From the NCBI GenBank assembly GCA_963848045.1, contig CAWKCC010000003.1, positions 124,001-188,000 on the forward strand: DNA of 64,000 nt. Direction: 5' to 3'. Of this stretch, positions 48,628 through 57,251 are shown piece by piece (the stretch's first letter is position 1; each line of letters starts with the position of its first letter). Position numbers and translations under genes: made by a program. The stretch is from CAVUAT01 sp963848045 (GTDB lineage: Bacteria > Actinomycetota > Thermoleophilia > Solirubrobacterales > 70-9). The notes under the pieces were generated by a model. The model did no database searches. It was not told the origin of the DNA and saw only the letters and a program-made list of their open reading frames with translations.

Positions 48628-48658
48628 GGTCGCCTCACCAAGCGGGGGAGGAGTGACC

Positions 48659-49901
48659 TTGACCAAGTGCGATCCGGGAAGAGCGCGGGCATTGCGGGCG
48701 GCGGGCCTGGTCGCCTGCGCCTGGGCCTTCGCCTTCGCCGGCTGGGCGGCACCCTCCCTGGCCCGGGCCGCCGGGGTCGCGGTCAACCCCGCATCGCCGC
48801 CCCCGGTGCGCGACGGCGGCGGCTTCGGCCGACGGGCGCGTCGTCGGCGGCGTCGCGACGCCGGCCTCGAGCCATCCCTTCCAGGCGGCCCTGGTCTTCG
48901 ACGCCCGCTTCGGCGGCTCCGATCTCAGCCGCTTCTTCTGCGGCGGCTCGCTCCTGACGCCGTACATCGTCGTCACCGCGGCGCACTGCGTGGTCGACAC
49001 CGACCCCGATTTCAGCGTGCCCCCCTTCACCGAGAGCGCGGGTGGCGACGGCACCGTCTTCCTCGACCCCAACGACGTTGACGTGATCGTCGGCCGCACA
49101 ACGCTCACCATCGGGGGCGGCAGCGAGACCGACGCCTTCGGCACCTACTCGGTAAGCAACTACGTCCCAGCCAACGACCGCAACGACCTCGCCTACATCT
49201 CGCTCAACATCCCCTCCTCGCAGCCGCGCATCGACATCGTCGATCGCAACGACGGGACCGCCTGGACGCCGGGCGCGCCGACGCGCGTGAGCGGCTACGG
49301 GGCCAGCGCGCAGGGCGGCCCGGCCAACGACACGCTGCGCTCGGCGACGGTCCCGATCATCGCCGACGACACCTGCGCCGCCCCGGGTGTGTACGCGGGC
49401 CTGTTCTTCGCTGCCGAGCAGATCTGCGCGGGCTTCTTGGCCGGCGGCGTCGACGCCTGCCAGGGCGACAGCGGCGGTCCCCTGCAGACGGCCGCCGGGC
49501 CGCCCCTGACCCGCCTGGTCGGCATCGTCAGCTTCGGGATCGGCTGCGCCCAGCCCAACAGGCCCGGCGTCTACACGCGGGTCGCCCAGAACCCCCTGTG
49601 CTCGCAGGTCGTCGGCAACGTGGCCCAGATCGAGGGCGACGAGGGCATCCCGGCCGGTGGCCGCGAGGCCGTGGTCGGCCCCGCGGGTTGCTCTGACACC
49701 CAGTTTGTGGTCACGAAGAAGAAGAAGAAGACGAAGAAGTGCAAGAAGGGCTTCAAGCGCAAGAAGGTCAAGAAGAAGGGCAAGAAGGCCAAGAAGAAGT
49801 GCGTCAGGGTCAAGAAGAAGAAAAGGGAGGAAGAAGAAGAAGGGGCGCTAGCCGCCCGGCGCGCTAGCGTGCCGTCTGAAGGAGGGGGATGGTGGAGGTA
49901 G
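48659..49901 (+). pseudogene. Trypsin-like (S1) serine protease with interrupted reading frame
   Basis: A signal peptide (ALRAAGLVACAWAFAFAGWA) is read in one frame from TTG48659 (GGAGG 7 bases upstream). The protease proper (DGRVVGGVATPASSHPFQAA onward) is read in the +1 frame from about 48831 and has no start codon of its own before 48990. Catalytic residues are all present: TAAHC, NDLAYISL, CQGDSGGPL. The product ends in a Lys-rich tail with two Cys (KKCKKGFKRKKVKKKG). One base fewer between 48812 and 48830 would join the frames, and one fewer in the A-run 49821-49824 would end the gene at 49851. It may be a decayed gene or hold sequence errors. Confidence 0.75.
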
Positions 49902-50812
49902 CGGTCAGAGTCGTGCTCGCAGCCGTGCTCGCCGGCGCGGCCTTGGCGAAGCTCGCAGCCCCGCGCACCAGTGAGGCGGCGCTCTCGAGCTTCGGGTTCG
50001 GCGAGGGCCCGTTGAGGCGCTTCGCCTGGGGCGCGCTGATCGCGGCCGAGCTCGGTCTGGCCCTGGCGGTCGCCGCTGGAGTCGACCAGGCCGCCTACGC
50101 CGCCGCCGCACTGATGGCGATGTTCGCCGCGGTGATGATCTCGGCGATCCTGCGCGGCCGGGCCGGGGCTCCCTGTGCCTGTTTCGGCGCCCGCTCGACC
50201 ATCGGCTGGCCCTCGGTCGCTCGAAACCTGGCGCTTGCGGCGGGTTTCGCCGCGGTCCCCTCGCTGCCCTCCGCCCAGATCGGCACGGACGGGTGGTTCG
50301 CGCTGGGTCTGGGAGTCGCCCTGCTGGCCTGCGCCGGACTGGCGGTCGCGGTGCTGGCGCTGGCCCGCGAGGTCGGGATGCTCCGGCTCCAGCTCGGCAG
50401 CCAGGGCGCGCTGGAGATAGCGGGAGAGGGACCCGACGTGGGCAGCCGCGCCCCCCAGCTGGCCGCGAGGCTGTCACTCGACGGCGTCCAGCTGGGGCTG
50501 GCCGTGTTCAGCTCCGAGGGCTGCCACCTCTGCCAGTCGCTCTCGCCGGCGATCGATAGCGTGGCCCGCGATCCGCAGATCTCGGTGGGGGTTCTCGACG
50601 AGCAGGCCGATGCGGCCCTGTGGCGGGCGCTGTCGGTGCCGGGGAGCCCGTTCGCGATAGCGATCGCCCCCGACCACACGGTGTTGGCGAAGGGCACCTT
50701 CAACAACCTCGCCCAGCTCGAGAGCGTGATCGCCACCGCCGATCGCCGCCGGCGCGAGGGCGTCGCGGAAGGGGCCGACTCGGGGCTCGGGGGGCTCCCG
50801 ATCGGTGCCTGA
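49889..50812 (+). CDS. MauE-like membrane protein fused to a thioredoxin-like (MauD-like) domain
   Basis: 307 aa. The N-terminal half has four membrane helices and the MauE/DoxX signature (AKLAAP near 20; GAPCACFG, Cys96 and Cys98, after helix 3). The C-terminal half, from about 185, is a thioredoxin fold with CHLC (Cys212, Cys215) and cis-Pro254 (VPGSPFAIA). In mau operons, MauE and MauD are separate proteins needed to form the disulphides of the methylamine dehydrogenase small subunit; here both are in one chain. Its stop overlaps the start of the next, MauA-like gene. Confidence 0.85.
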   Translation: MVEVAVRVVLAAVLAGAALAKLAAPRTSEAALSSFGFGEGPLRRFAWGALIAAELGLALAVAAGVDQAAYAAAALMAMFAAVMISAILRGRAGAPCACFGARSTIGWPSVARNLALAAGFAAVPSLPSAQIGTDGWFALGLGVALLACAGLAVAVLALAREVGMLRLQLGSQGALEIAGEGPDVGSRAPQLAARLSLDGVQLGLAVFSSEGCHLCQSLSPAIDSVARDPQISVGVLDEQADAALWRALSVPGSPFAIAIAPDHTVLAKGTFNNLAQLESVIATADRRRREGVAEGADSGLGGLPIGA

Positions 50813-51389
50813 GCCCCTCGACCGCCTCGAGCGGCTCAGCGACTCCCTGGCGCGCGATACGTCTCGCCGCGGCTTCCTTGCGCGCGTGGGCGGCGCGCTG
50901 ACCGCGCTCACCGCCGCCCGCACCGTCGGCTCGCTGGTCGCGCCGGGCGAGTCGAGCGCCTACCACTTCTGCGGTCACACGTACACGACCGGGTCCTGCC
51001 CGCACCCAACCGGGTTGCCGCGGATCGACTCCAGGGGCTTTCCGCTGCGCGCCAGCGACGGGCGCCCGGTTGACGACGTCGGCCGCATCGTCAACGCCGC
51101 CGGCCAGCCCGTCGACGGTGACGGCGAGGTGCTGCGCGACCCCGACGGCAGGCCGCTGCCGCCCGCCCCGCGCACCAGGGTCTGCGACCGGGTGCAGAGC
51201 ATCTACGGCTTCAACACCACGGTCGACGGCGCCTGGTACCGGTGCTGCGGGGGCAAGGTCCGAAAGCTCGCCGACTGCTGCTCGTACAGCAACCGGCGGG
51301 TCAACGGCGACGCCGCGCTGACCGGCTACTGCTACGGGGGACGCAAGGTCTTCTGCGTCATGTACTTCGACACGCGGGTCCCGTGCTAG
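50805..51389 (+). CDS. Tat-exported cysteine-rich MauA-like protein lacking the TTQ tryptophans
   Basis: 194 aa. The N-terminus (LDRLERLSDSLARDTSRRGF) carries a twin-arginine signal and closely matches the plan of MauA precursors. The mature part has ten Cys (56, 65, 127, 147, 148, 158, 159, 176, 184, 194), with CC pairs and a C-terminal GYCYGGRKVFCVMYF resembling the WCFG...YHC end of MauA. By eye, the two tryptophans that form tryptophan tryptophylquinone align with Arg129 and Tyr175; the only Trp in the protein is Trp144. Residues 74-120 are a spacer of short GRPVD/GRIVN/GQPVD-like repeats not found in MauA. Confidence 0.75.
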   Translation: MPEPLDRLERLSDSLARDTSRRGFLARVGGALTALTAARTVGSLVAPGESSAYHFCGHTYTTGSCPHPTGLPRIDSRGFPLRASDGRPVDDVGRIVNAAGQPVDGDGEVLRDPDGRPLPPAPRTRVCDRVQSIYGFNTTVDGAWYRCCGGKVRKLADCCSYSNRRVNGDAALTGYCYGGRKVFCVMYFDTRVPC

Positions 51390-51411
51390 CGGCCGCCGCC
51401 CGCCACGGCTG

Positions 51412-52908
51412 ATGGACCTGGGGCCGCTGGAGCTCTGCCTGGCGCTTGCAGCGCTGCTGATCGGGGCCACGGGCACCTTCTCGCCCTGCGGGCTCTCGGT
51501 GATCGAGACGATCGGGCCGACCGGGCACAGCGGCGGGCGGCGCACCACGCTCGCCGCCTGCGTCGCCTTCGTGCCCGGGGCCCTTGCGGGCGGAGTGCTC
51601 ACCTTCGTCGCGCTGGCCGCCGTCGGCGAGCTGCTGCACGGCAACGGCGGGCGCGTCGCCTACCTGGCCGCGGCTGCGCTGGCCGCGGTCGCAGCGGCGC
51701 TCGAGGTCAAGGGGGCGCGGGTCGTGCCCCAGATCCGCCGCCAGGTGCCCGAGCACTGGCGCCGGGTGATGCCGATGCCGGTCGCTGCGGGGCTCTACGG
51801 CGTCCTGCTGGGGCTGGGCTTCACCACCTTCGTGCTCTCCTTCGGGGTCTGGGCCCTGGCGGGGATCAGCCTCGCGCTCGGCGAGCCCTGGCTGGGCGCG
51901 CTGATCGGGGCCGGCTTCGGGCTCGGGCGGGCGATCCCGATCGTCGCCCTCGCGCCTCTGGCCGGGCGACCCGCGGGGACTCGCGCCAACGAGCTGATGT
52001 GCGAGCACCCGGGCGTCTACCGCGGCCTGCGACGCGGCGACGCTGCCGCGCTGGCGCTCGCGGCGGTGGTGCTGGCGGTGGTGCCCGGTTACGCGGGGGC
52101 GAAGTCCAAGACGGCCGTGACGGCCGCCACGGACCCCTCGGCCACGGTGGAGTCGCTCGTTTTCGAGCGGCTGGGCGGTGCCGCCGTGCTGCGCCGGGGA
52201 GGCGTCGATCAGGCGCTGGGCGGCACCGACCCGGCGATCGGCGGGCGCTTCGTCGCCACGCTCGACGGCGAGACCGTGCGCCTGCTCGACCGCTCGACTC
52301 TGGGCGAGGTGGCGCAGGTGGCCGCGCCCGGCGCGGACGCGATCTCCGTCTCCAGCGGATGGCTCGCCTACCGGGCGCCGCTGGCCCGCGGGGGCGACGG
52401 CATCTTCGCCCGCGAGATCGCCAACCCGGCGGCGCCGGGCCCCGTGCAGACGGTCGCCACGGTCGGCGCCCCGTCCCAGCTCAGCGAGCCCCGCCTCGAC
52501 GGCGCCGGGCTCGTCTACGCGGTCGCGCGCCGCCGCGGCAGCCGCGTCGTGCAGAAGGTGCTCGGCACCCGCAAGAGCCGGACGCTGGTGCGGTCCGCTC
52601 GCCTGCTTCTGTACAGCCCGGCGCTCAAGGGGCGCTCCTTCATCTACACGCGCAGCGACGCGCTCCGCAGCAGGCTGATGATCCGCCGGGTCGGCAAGGG
52701 CGGTCTTGGCAAGGTGCTGTTCTCGGTGAGGCGCTCGGGCCTCACCCTCTGGTCCACCGCGCTCACCGAGCGCTTCGCCTTTCTCACCCTGCTCCGGCCG
52801 AGCGCGGCCAGCCCGGCCGCACGCATCGTCAAGGTCCCACGCAAGCGCGCCAGGCGCGGCCGACTTGGCGGCCGGCCACCGCGCGGCGGGGGCAACCACC
52901 GCCTCTAG
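51412..52908 (+). CDS. CcdA/DsbD-like membrane domain fused to an extracytoplasmic beta-propeller-like domain
   Basis: 498 aa. Residues 1-225 hold about six membrane helices with the CcdA-like GTFSPCGLSVIETIGP (Cys26). The second redox Cys of CcdA is replaced (GLGFTTFVLSFGVW). From about 230 a soluble domain shows five or more repeated strand groups (GGRFVATLDGETVRLLDRST, SGWLAYRAPLARGGDGIFAR, AGLVYAVARRRGSRVVQKVL, GRSFIYTRSDALRSRLMIRR), as in TolB-type propellers, and ends in a basic tail. The methylamine dehydrogenase large subunit is also a propeller, which suggests a condensed mau-like set with the two genes upstream. Only 22 bases separate it from the MauA-like gene. Confidence 0.72.
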   Translation: MDLGPLELCLALAALLIGATGTFSPCGLSVIETIGPTGHSGGRRTTLAACVAFVPGALAGGVLTFVALAAVGELLHGNGGRVAYLAAAALAAVAAALEVKGARVVPQIRRQVPEHWRRVMPMPVAAGLYGVLLGLGFTTFVLSFGVWALAGISLALGEPWLGALIGAGFGLGRAIPIVALAPLAGRPAGTRANELMCEHPGVYRGLRRGDAAALALAAVVLAVVPGYAGAKSKTAVTAATDPSATVESLVFERLGGAAVLRRGGVDQALGGTDPAIGGRFVATLDGETVRLLDRSTLGEVAQVAAPGADAISVSSGWLAYRAPLARGGDGIFAREIANPAAPGPVQTVATVGAPSQLSEPRLDGAGLVYAVARRRGSRVVQKVLGTRKSRTLVRSARLLLYSPALKGRSFIYTRSDALRSRLMIRRVGKGGLGKVLFSVRRSGLTLWSTALTERFAFLTLLRPSAASPAARIVKVPRKRARRGRLGGRPPRGGGNHRL

Positions 52909-53004
52909 CCGGGCGTGCGCATGAGCCAGGAGCTCGGCGACCTGTTCTTCTGCAGACCCCGGCGGACATCATCGAGCAGCCGGGCGGGGCGATAGCCGGC
53001 GCGG

Positions 53005-54123
53005 TCAGGAGCCAGTGGCGAGCCGGTGGGCGCGGACGGCACGCTCCACCTCGGTCACCGAGACGATGCCCACCTCGGGGCCGTCGCCGACCACGACCGC
53101 TCGCCCTGCGCGCTGGAACGCCTGCCGTTCGAGCAGCTCGGTCACCCTGGTCTCGGGGTCGATGAAGAGCTCAGGGTCCTTCAGGGCGAGGTCACCTACC
53201 CGCGTGTCGGAGCGGGCCTCGGGAAGCAGGGACTCGACCTGTCCGATCGTCACGATCCCGGTGGCCACGCCGGACTCGGTCACCGGGAAGCCCCGGAAGC
53301 GATAGCGCTCGAAGTAGGCCGGGACGGCCTCGTCGACCCTGGTCTCGGCGGGGATCGTGACCGCCGGGAACGCCATCAGGTCCCGTGCGTGCTCTCCACG
53401 CAGAGCACTGCGGGTTCGCTGAGCGCTCAGCTCCGCGTTGCCCGCGAGCAGCATGAAGAAGCCGATCAGGGCGAACCAGAGCCCGCCGGGTGCGCCCTGC
53501 AGCAGCGCCAGGAGCCCGAGGCCGATGAACAGGTAGGCGAAGCCCCGGCCCAACCTCGCCGCACCCACGGTCGCCCGGTCGAGGTCGCCGCGGCGCCTCC
53601 AGATCAGCGCTCTGGTCACGCGGCCTCCGTCCAGCGGAAAGGCCGGGAGCATGTTCAGCACCAAGATCGCGACGTTGACGATCAGCTGGTAGCTGAGGAT
53701 GGCCTCGAGCGCCCGCGGGGCCCCGGCAGGGAGCAGTACCAGGACGAGGGCGAAGAACGCGACCACCAGAACGGTGACCGCCGGGCCCGCCAGGGCGTAG
53801 CGGAGCTCATCCGACGCCTGCCGCGGGGTGCCGCGCATCTTCGCGACGCCGCCGAGCAGCCAAAGGTCGATCTCCTCGACCTCGATGCCGTGGCGGCGGG
53901 CGACGATCGAGTGACCCAGCTCGTGGAGCAGGATGCTCGCGAACAGCAGCAGGGCGCTCGCCAAGCCCAGCGCATAGGCGGCGCCCGGCGCGATCCCAGC
54001 AACCTCCTCGGGGTAGTAGTTGGCGCCGAGCGACCAGGTGATCAGCGCCACGATCACGATCCAGAGCGGCTGGATCCCGATCGGGATCCCGGCCAGGCGG
54101 CCGATGCGGATGCTCGAGGTCAA
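53005..54123 (-). CDS. Site-2 protease family zinc metallopeptidase (M50) with CBS domain pair
   Basis: 372 aa from TTG54123. Intramembrane protease: zinc motif LLHELGH (His67, Glu68, His71), third ligand Asp165 in NMLPAFPLDGGRV, six or so membrane helices. Residues about 245-372 form two CBS domains (FPAVTIPAETRVDEAV, FRGFPVTESGVATGIVT, GRAVVVGDGPEVGIVSVTEV), which usually bind adenine nucleotides and would gate proteolysis. The upstream open frame is a shadow; TACGAT lies 7 bases before the TTG, leaderless spacing. Confidence 0.92.
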   Translation of the reverse strand: MTSSIRIGRLAGIPIGIQPLWIVIVALITWSLGANYYPEEVAGIAPGAAYALGLASALLLFASILLHELGHSIVARRHGIEVEEIDLWLLGGVAKMRGTPRQASDELRYALAGPAVTVLVVAFFALVLVLLPAGAPRALEAILSYQLIVNVAILVLNMLPAFPLDGGRVTRALIWRRRGDLDRATVGAARLGRGFAYLFIGLGLLALLQGAPGGLWFALIGFFMLLAGNAELSAQRTRSALRGEHARDLMAFPAVTIPAETRVDEAVPAYFERYRFRGFPVTESGVATGIVTIGQVESLLPEARSDTRVGDLALKDPELFIDPETRVTELLERQAFQRAGRAVVVGDGPEVGIVSVTEVERAVRAHRLATGS

Positions 54124-54130
54124 GGGCCCA

Positions 54131-54136
54131 ATCGTA
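54131..54136 (-). promoter_or_regulatory. Leaderless-type -10 box TACGAT of the M50 protease gene
   Basis: On the minus strand TACGAT, 7 bases, then TTG54123, where the protein sequence of the family begins. Confidence 0.5.
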
Positions 54137-54158
54137 GGGCGCGGCCACGGCCGCCCGC

Positions 54159-54785
54159 TCAGGGCGGCGTCAGGGCTCGCAGTGGCGGCTCGGGATAGCC
54201 GACCGCGCGGTAGAAGGTGCCGCTCGGCTTCGCGAGCAGCCAGGCATCGCCCGCCCTGCGCAGGTAGATCACGTCCTCCTCGAGCGAGGTGAAGCGGCGG
54301 TCGGCGAAGTCGTGGGTGACCGTCGCCGTCACTCTGGCCGTGTCCTCGGCGACGGCGACCGAGCTCAGCTCCCTGACCTTGGTTCGCTTCCACGCCGGCG
54401 TCCCGCCGGGGCGCTCGAACCCCAGAGAGGCGCTGACCGAGCCGCCGCACCCCGCTCCCCTGCGAGGAAGCTCGCGCAGCGGGACCGCCCCCGGAGTGAG
54501 CAGGGCGCAGACCGCCGCCCCGTGGCCGCGGTTCAAGGCCGCGACGTAGGAGTAGACCGCATTCGCGACGGCCTCCCGGTCTCCCTCGGTCAGCTCGCCC
54601 TCGGGCGCACCCGCTCCGGGTGCGGGGGCCTCGGGGCTCGCCTCGGCCGCGCCGGGGTCGAGCAGCTGGGGCTCGGATGCGGGGGGCGCGCCGTCATCGC
54701 CGCCCGAGCCGCATCCCGAGACCAGCAGCGCCCCGGTGGCCAGCGCCGCGGCGGCAGCCGCAGCGGCGGGCCGGATCGCCCTCAC
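54159..54785 (-). CDS. Lipoprotein with NTF2/SnoaL-like domain
   Basis: 208 aa. Lipoprotein signal with lipobox VSGC (Cys25), a Pro/Ala/Glu-rich disordered linker to about 70, then an alpha+beta domain (DREAVANAVYSYVAALNRGH, AVCALLTP, TARVTATVTHDF, YLRRAGDAWLLAKPSGTFYR) typical of small NTF2-like extracytoplasmic proteins. Begins 3 bases after the carbonic anhydrase stop, so probably co-transcribed with it. Function unknown. Confidence 0.75.
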   Translation of the reverse strand: MRAIRPAAAAAAAALATGALLVSGCGSGGDDGAPPASEPQLLDPGAAEASPEAPAPGAGAPEGELTEGDREAVANAVYSYVAALNRGHGAAVCALLTPGAVPLRELPRRGAGCGGSVSASLGFERPGGTPAWKRTKVRELSSVAVAEDTARVTATVTHDFADRRFTSLEEDVIYLRRAGDAWLLAKPSGTFYRAVGYPEPPLRALTPP

Positions 54786-54788
54786 GGC

Positions 54789-55280
54789 TCAGTGGACCTC
54801 GCGCAGGCGACCGGTCTCGACGTCGTAGACGAAGCCGCGAACGCTCTCGGTATTGGGGATGAAGGGGCTCTCCCTGATCTTCGCGACCTGGGCGCGCACG
54901 TTCTCGTCGAGGTCCTCGAAGGCGTGCAGTGGCCACTCGGGGCGCTCCCCGAGCTCCCGCTCGAGCCGGTCGCGGAACTCCTGGTCACCGAGCCCGTGCA
55001 GGCCGCAGTCCGTGTGGTTGATGACGATGATCTCCTCTGTCCCCAGCAGGTTCTGGGAGATCGCCAGGGAGCGGATCTCGTCGTCGGTCACCACGCCGCC
55101 CGCGTTGCGGATCATGTGGGCATCGCCGTGATCGAGGCCGAGCGCTGCGAACAGGTCAAGGCGGGAGTCCATGCAGGCGACGATCGCCAGCTTTCGGCCC
55201 GGCGCGACGGGCAGGCCGGCCTGGTCGAAGCCCTCCGCGTAGCGCTCGTTGTTGGCCAGCAGGTCGTCGGTGGCGGACAT
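54789..55280 (-). CDS. Beta-class carbonic anhydrase
   Basis: 163 aa, interconverts CO2 and bicarbonate. Zinc ligands Cys36 (in the CMDSR motif, with the Asp38-Arg40 dyad), His89 and Cys92 (INHTDCG). Short form of the beta family (type with GLHGL after the last Cys). A TAGCTT box 9 bases before the ATG could be the -10. Divergent from the transketolase genes, with 64 bases between the starts. Confidence 0.93.
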   Translation of the reverse strand: MSATDDLLANNERYAEGFDQAGLPVAPGRKLAIVACMDSRLDLFAALGLDHGDAHMIRNAGGVVTDDEIRSLAISQNLLGTEEIIVINHTDCGLHGLGDQEFRDRLERELGERPEWPLHAFEDLDENVRAQVAKIRESPFIPNTESVRGFVYDVETGRLREVH

Positions 55281-55344
55281 CGGCCCCGGAAGCTACCGAC
55301 CTCCTCGCTCGTTGCTACGCTCGCGCCCCCGAGGAGGCCCCCTG

Positions 55345-56256
55345 ATGGCGCATCTGAAGTCCGTACCAGACCCCGAGCCTGCGCCCACCGTGGGCGAGAA
55401 GCCCTCGATCGAGGAGCTCGAGCGCACGGCGACGGTGCTTCGCATGCACTGCGTGAGCATGCTCGCCGTCGCCAAGTCCGGCCACCTCGACAGCTCGCTA
55501 TCAGCCGCCGACATCGTCACCGCGCTCTACTTCCGGGTGCTCAGGCACGACCCCGCTGACCCGGCGTGGCCCGAGCGTGATCGTTTCGTGCTCTCAAAGG
55601 GCCACGCTGCGCCGATCCAGTACGCGGCGCTCGCCGAGCACGGTTACTTCCCCACCGAGGACCTCCAGGGCCTGCGGCAGATCGGCTCCCACCTGCAGGG
55701 CCACCCCGACATGCATCGGACCCCCGGCGTCGAGGTCTCGACCGGCTCGCTGGGGCAGGGTCTGTCGATGTCGCTGGGCATCTGCCTGGCTCTGCGCCTC
55801 GACGGCCTCGCCGATACTGCGCACGTGTTCACGGTGATGTCGGACGGCGACTGCCAGGAGGGTCAAAGCTGGGAGGGGGCGATGGCCGCCGCCCACTACC
55901 GGATCCCCAACCTGACTGCGGTCGTCGATTACAACCACCTGCAGACCGACGGCACGACCGAGGAGGTCATGGACACCGGCGACGTGCGGGCCAAGTTCGA
56001 GGCCTTCGGCTGGGACTCGATCGAGATAGACGGTCACGATATGGGGGCGCTCGTCGATGCGCTCGAGCGCAGCCGCAACCTCGACCGCCCCGCGGCGATC
56101 GTCTGCGAGACGAAGAAGGGCCGCGGCGTCTCCTTCATGGAGGGGCGCTTCGGCTTTCACGGTAAGCCGCCCAGCCCCGAGCAGGCCGAGCAGGCCATGG
56201 AGGAGCTCCTGGCGACGCTGAGGGCACAGGACGAGTCCCTGGGGAGCGCCGGCTGA
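55345..56256 (+). CDS. Transketolase, N-terminal (TPP-binding) subunit
   Basis: 303 aa from ATG55345, with GAGGAGG 7 bases upstream; the longer frame lacks a site. It holds the diphosphate-binding half: KSGHLDSSLSAADIVTALYF near 44, LSKGHAAPIQYAALAEHGYF near 79-98, TGSLGQGLSMSLGICLALRL near 133, and the TPP motif SDGDCQEGQSWEG...VVDYNHLQTDG near 166-202. Works as a heterotetramer with the protein encoded by the next, overlapping gene (TGATG). Could serve the pentose phosphate pathway or a related acyl-transfer. Confidence 0.93.
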   Translation: MAHLKSVPDPEPAPTVGEKPSIEELERTATVLRMHCVSMLAVAKSGHLDSSLSAADIVTALYFRVLRHDPADPAWPERDRFVLSKGHAAPIQYAALAEHGYFPTEDLQGLRQIGSHLQGHPDMHRTPGVEVSTGSLGQGLSMSLGICLALRLDGLADTAHVFTVMSDGDCQEGQSWEGAMAAAHYRIPNLTAVVDYNHLQTDGTTEEVMDTGDVRAKFEAFGWDSIEIDGHDMGALVDALERSRNLDRPAAIVCETKKGRGVSFMEGRFGFHGKPPSPEQAEQAMEELLATLRAQDESLGSAG

Positions 56257-57251
56257 TGGCGGTGGGCGAGCCCAAGACCGAGCCGATCGCGACCCGCCAG
56301 GCCTACGGTGACGCGCTCGTCGCCCTGGGCGAGGCGCACGACGATGTCGTCGCGCTCGACGCCGACCTGGCCGTCTCGACGCAGTCGATGAAGTTCGGCA
56401 AGAAGTTCCCCGACCGCTTCTTCAACGTCGGCGCCGCCGAGGCCAACATGATGTCCATCTCCTGCGGCCTCGCGGCCACCGGGAAGATCCCCTACGCCTC
56501 GACCTTCGCCATCTTCGCGACTTCGCGCTCCTACGACCAGGTGCGCCTGGGGATCGCTCACAACGAGCTGCCGGTCCGGATCGGTGCCAGCCACGGCGGT
56601 GTCTCGCTGGGCGAGGACGGTGCCTCTCACCAGATGATCGAGGACATCGCCCTGATGCGGGCGATGCCGAAGATGCAGGTGATCGTGCCGGCCGACTACA
56701 ACCAGGCCTTCGCCGCGACCTATGAGTCGTACGAGCGCCCCGGCCCGATCTACATGCGCTTCGGCCGCCCCTCCACCCCGATCCTCTACGAGGAGATCCC
56801 CGAGACCCTCGGCGACGGGGTGGACGTGCTGCGCGAGGGCAAGGACATCTCCCTTTTCGCCTGCGGCCACATGGTCTGGCGCGCCCTCGAGGCCGCCGAG
56901 ACGCTGGAGCGCGAGGACGGGGTGGAGGCCGAGGTCGTCAACGTCTCGATCATCAAGCCGCTCGCCTCGAAACTGGTGCTGAAGTCGCTCGCCAAGACGG
57001 GGGTGGCCGTCACCGCCGAAGAGCACCGCGTCACGGGCGGCCTCGGCGACGCGATCCGCCAGGCGGCCGCCGAGCTGCATCCGGTGCCCGTGTTCGCTCT
57101 GGGCATGGGCGACGAGTTCGGTGTCTCGGGCACCGCGGAGGCCTGCATGGAGCATTTCGGCCTCACCGCGACCGGCATCGCCGATCTCGCCCGCGAGGCC
57201 CTGGTCAAGAAGCCCCTCGTCTCGCACCCCGCGATCGGCGGAGCGGCCTAG
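56256..57251 (+). CDS. Transketolase, C-terminal (pyrimidine-binding) subunit
   Basis: 331 aa, the second half of a split transketolase. Pyrimidine domain with RFFNVGAAEANMMSISCGLA near 56-75 (catalytic Glu), ATSRSYDQVRLGIAHNELPV near 89 and SHGGVSLGEDGASHQMIEDI near 112-131; the C-terminal regulatory domain ends in LAREALVKKPLVSHP. Split genes of this kind are common in archaea and many actinobacteria. Confidence 0.94.
   Translation: MAVGEPKTEPIATRQAYGDALVALGEAHDDVVALDADLAVSTQSMKFGKKFPDRFFNVGAAEANMMSISCGLAATGKIPYASTFAIFATSRSYDQVRLGIAHNELPVRIGASHGGVSLGEDGASHQMIEDIALMRAMPKMQVIVPADYNQAFAATYESYERPGPIYMRFGRPSTPILYEEIPETLGDGVDVLREGKDISLFACGHMVWRALEAAETLEREDGVEAEVVNVSIIKPLASKLVLKSLAKTGVAVTAEEHRVTGGLGDAIRQAAAELHPVPVFALGMGDEFGVSGTAEACMEHFGLTATGIADLAREALVKKPLVSHPAIGGAA

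Noticed and set aside
49700..49850. AAG-rich tract as a non-coding repeat
   Set aside because: It encodes the Lys-rich C-terminal tail of the secreted protease, a tail type remembered from Thermoleophilia proteins.
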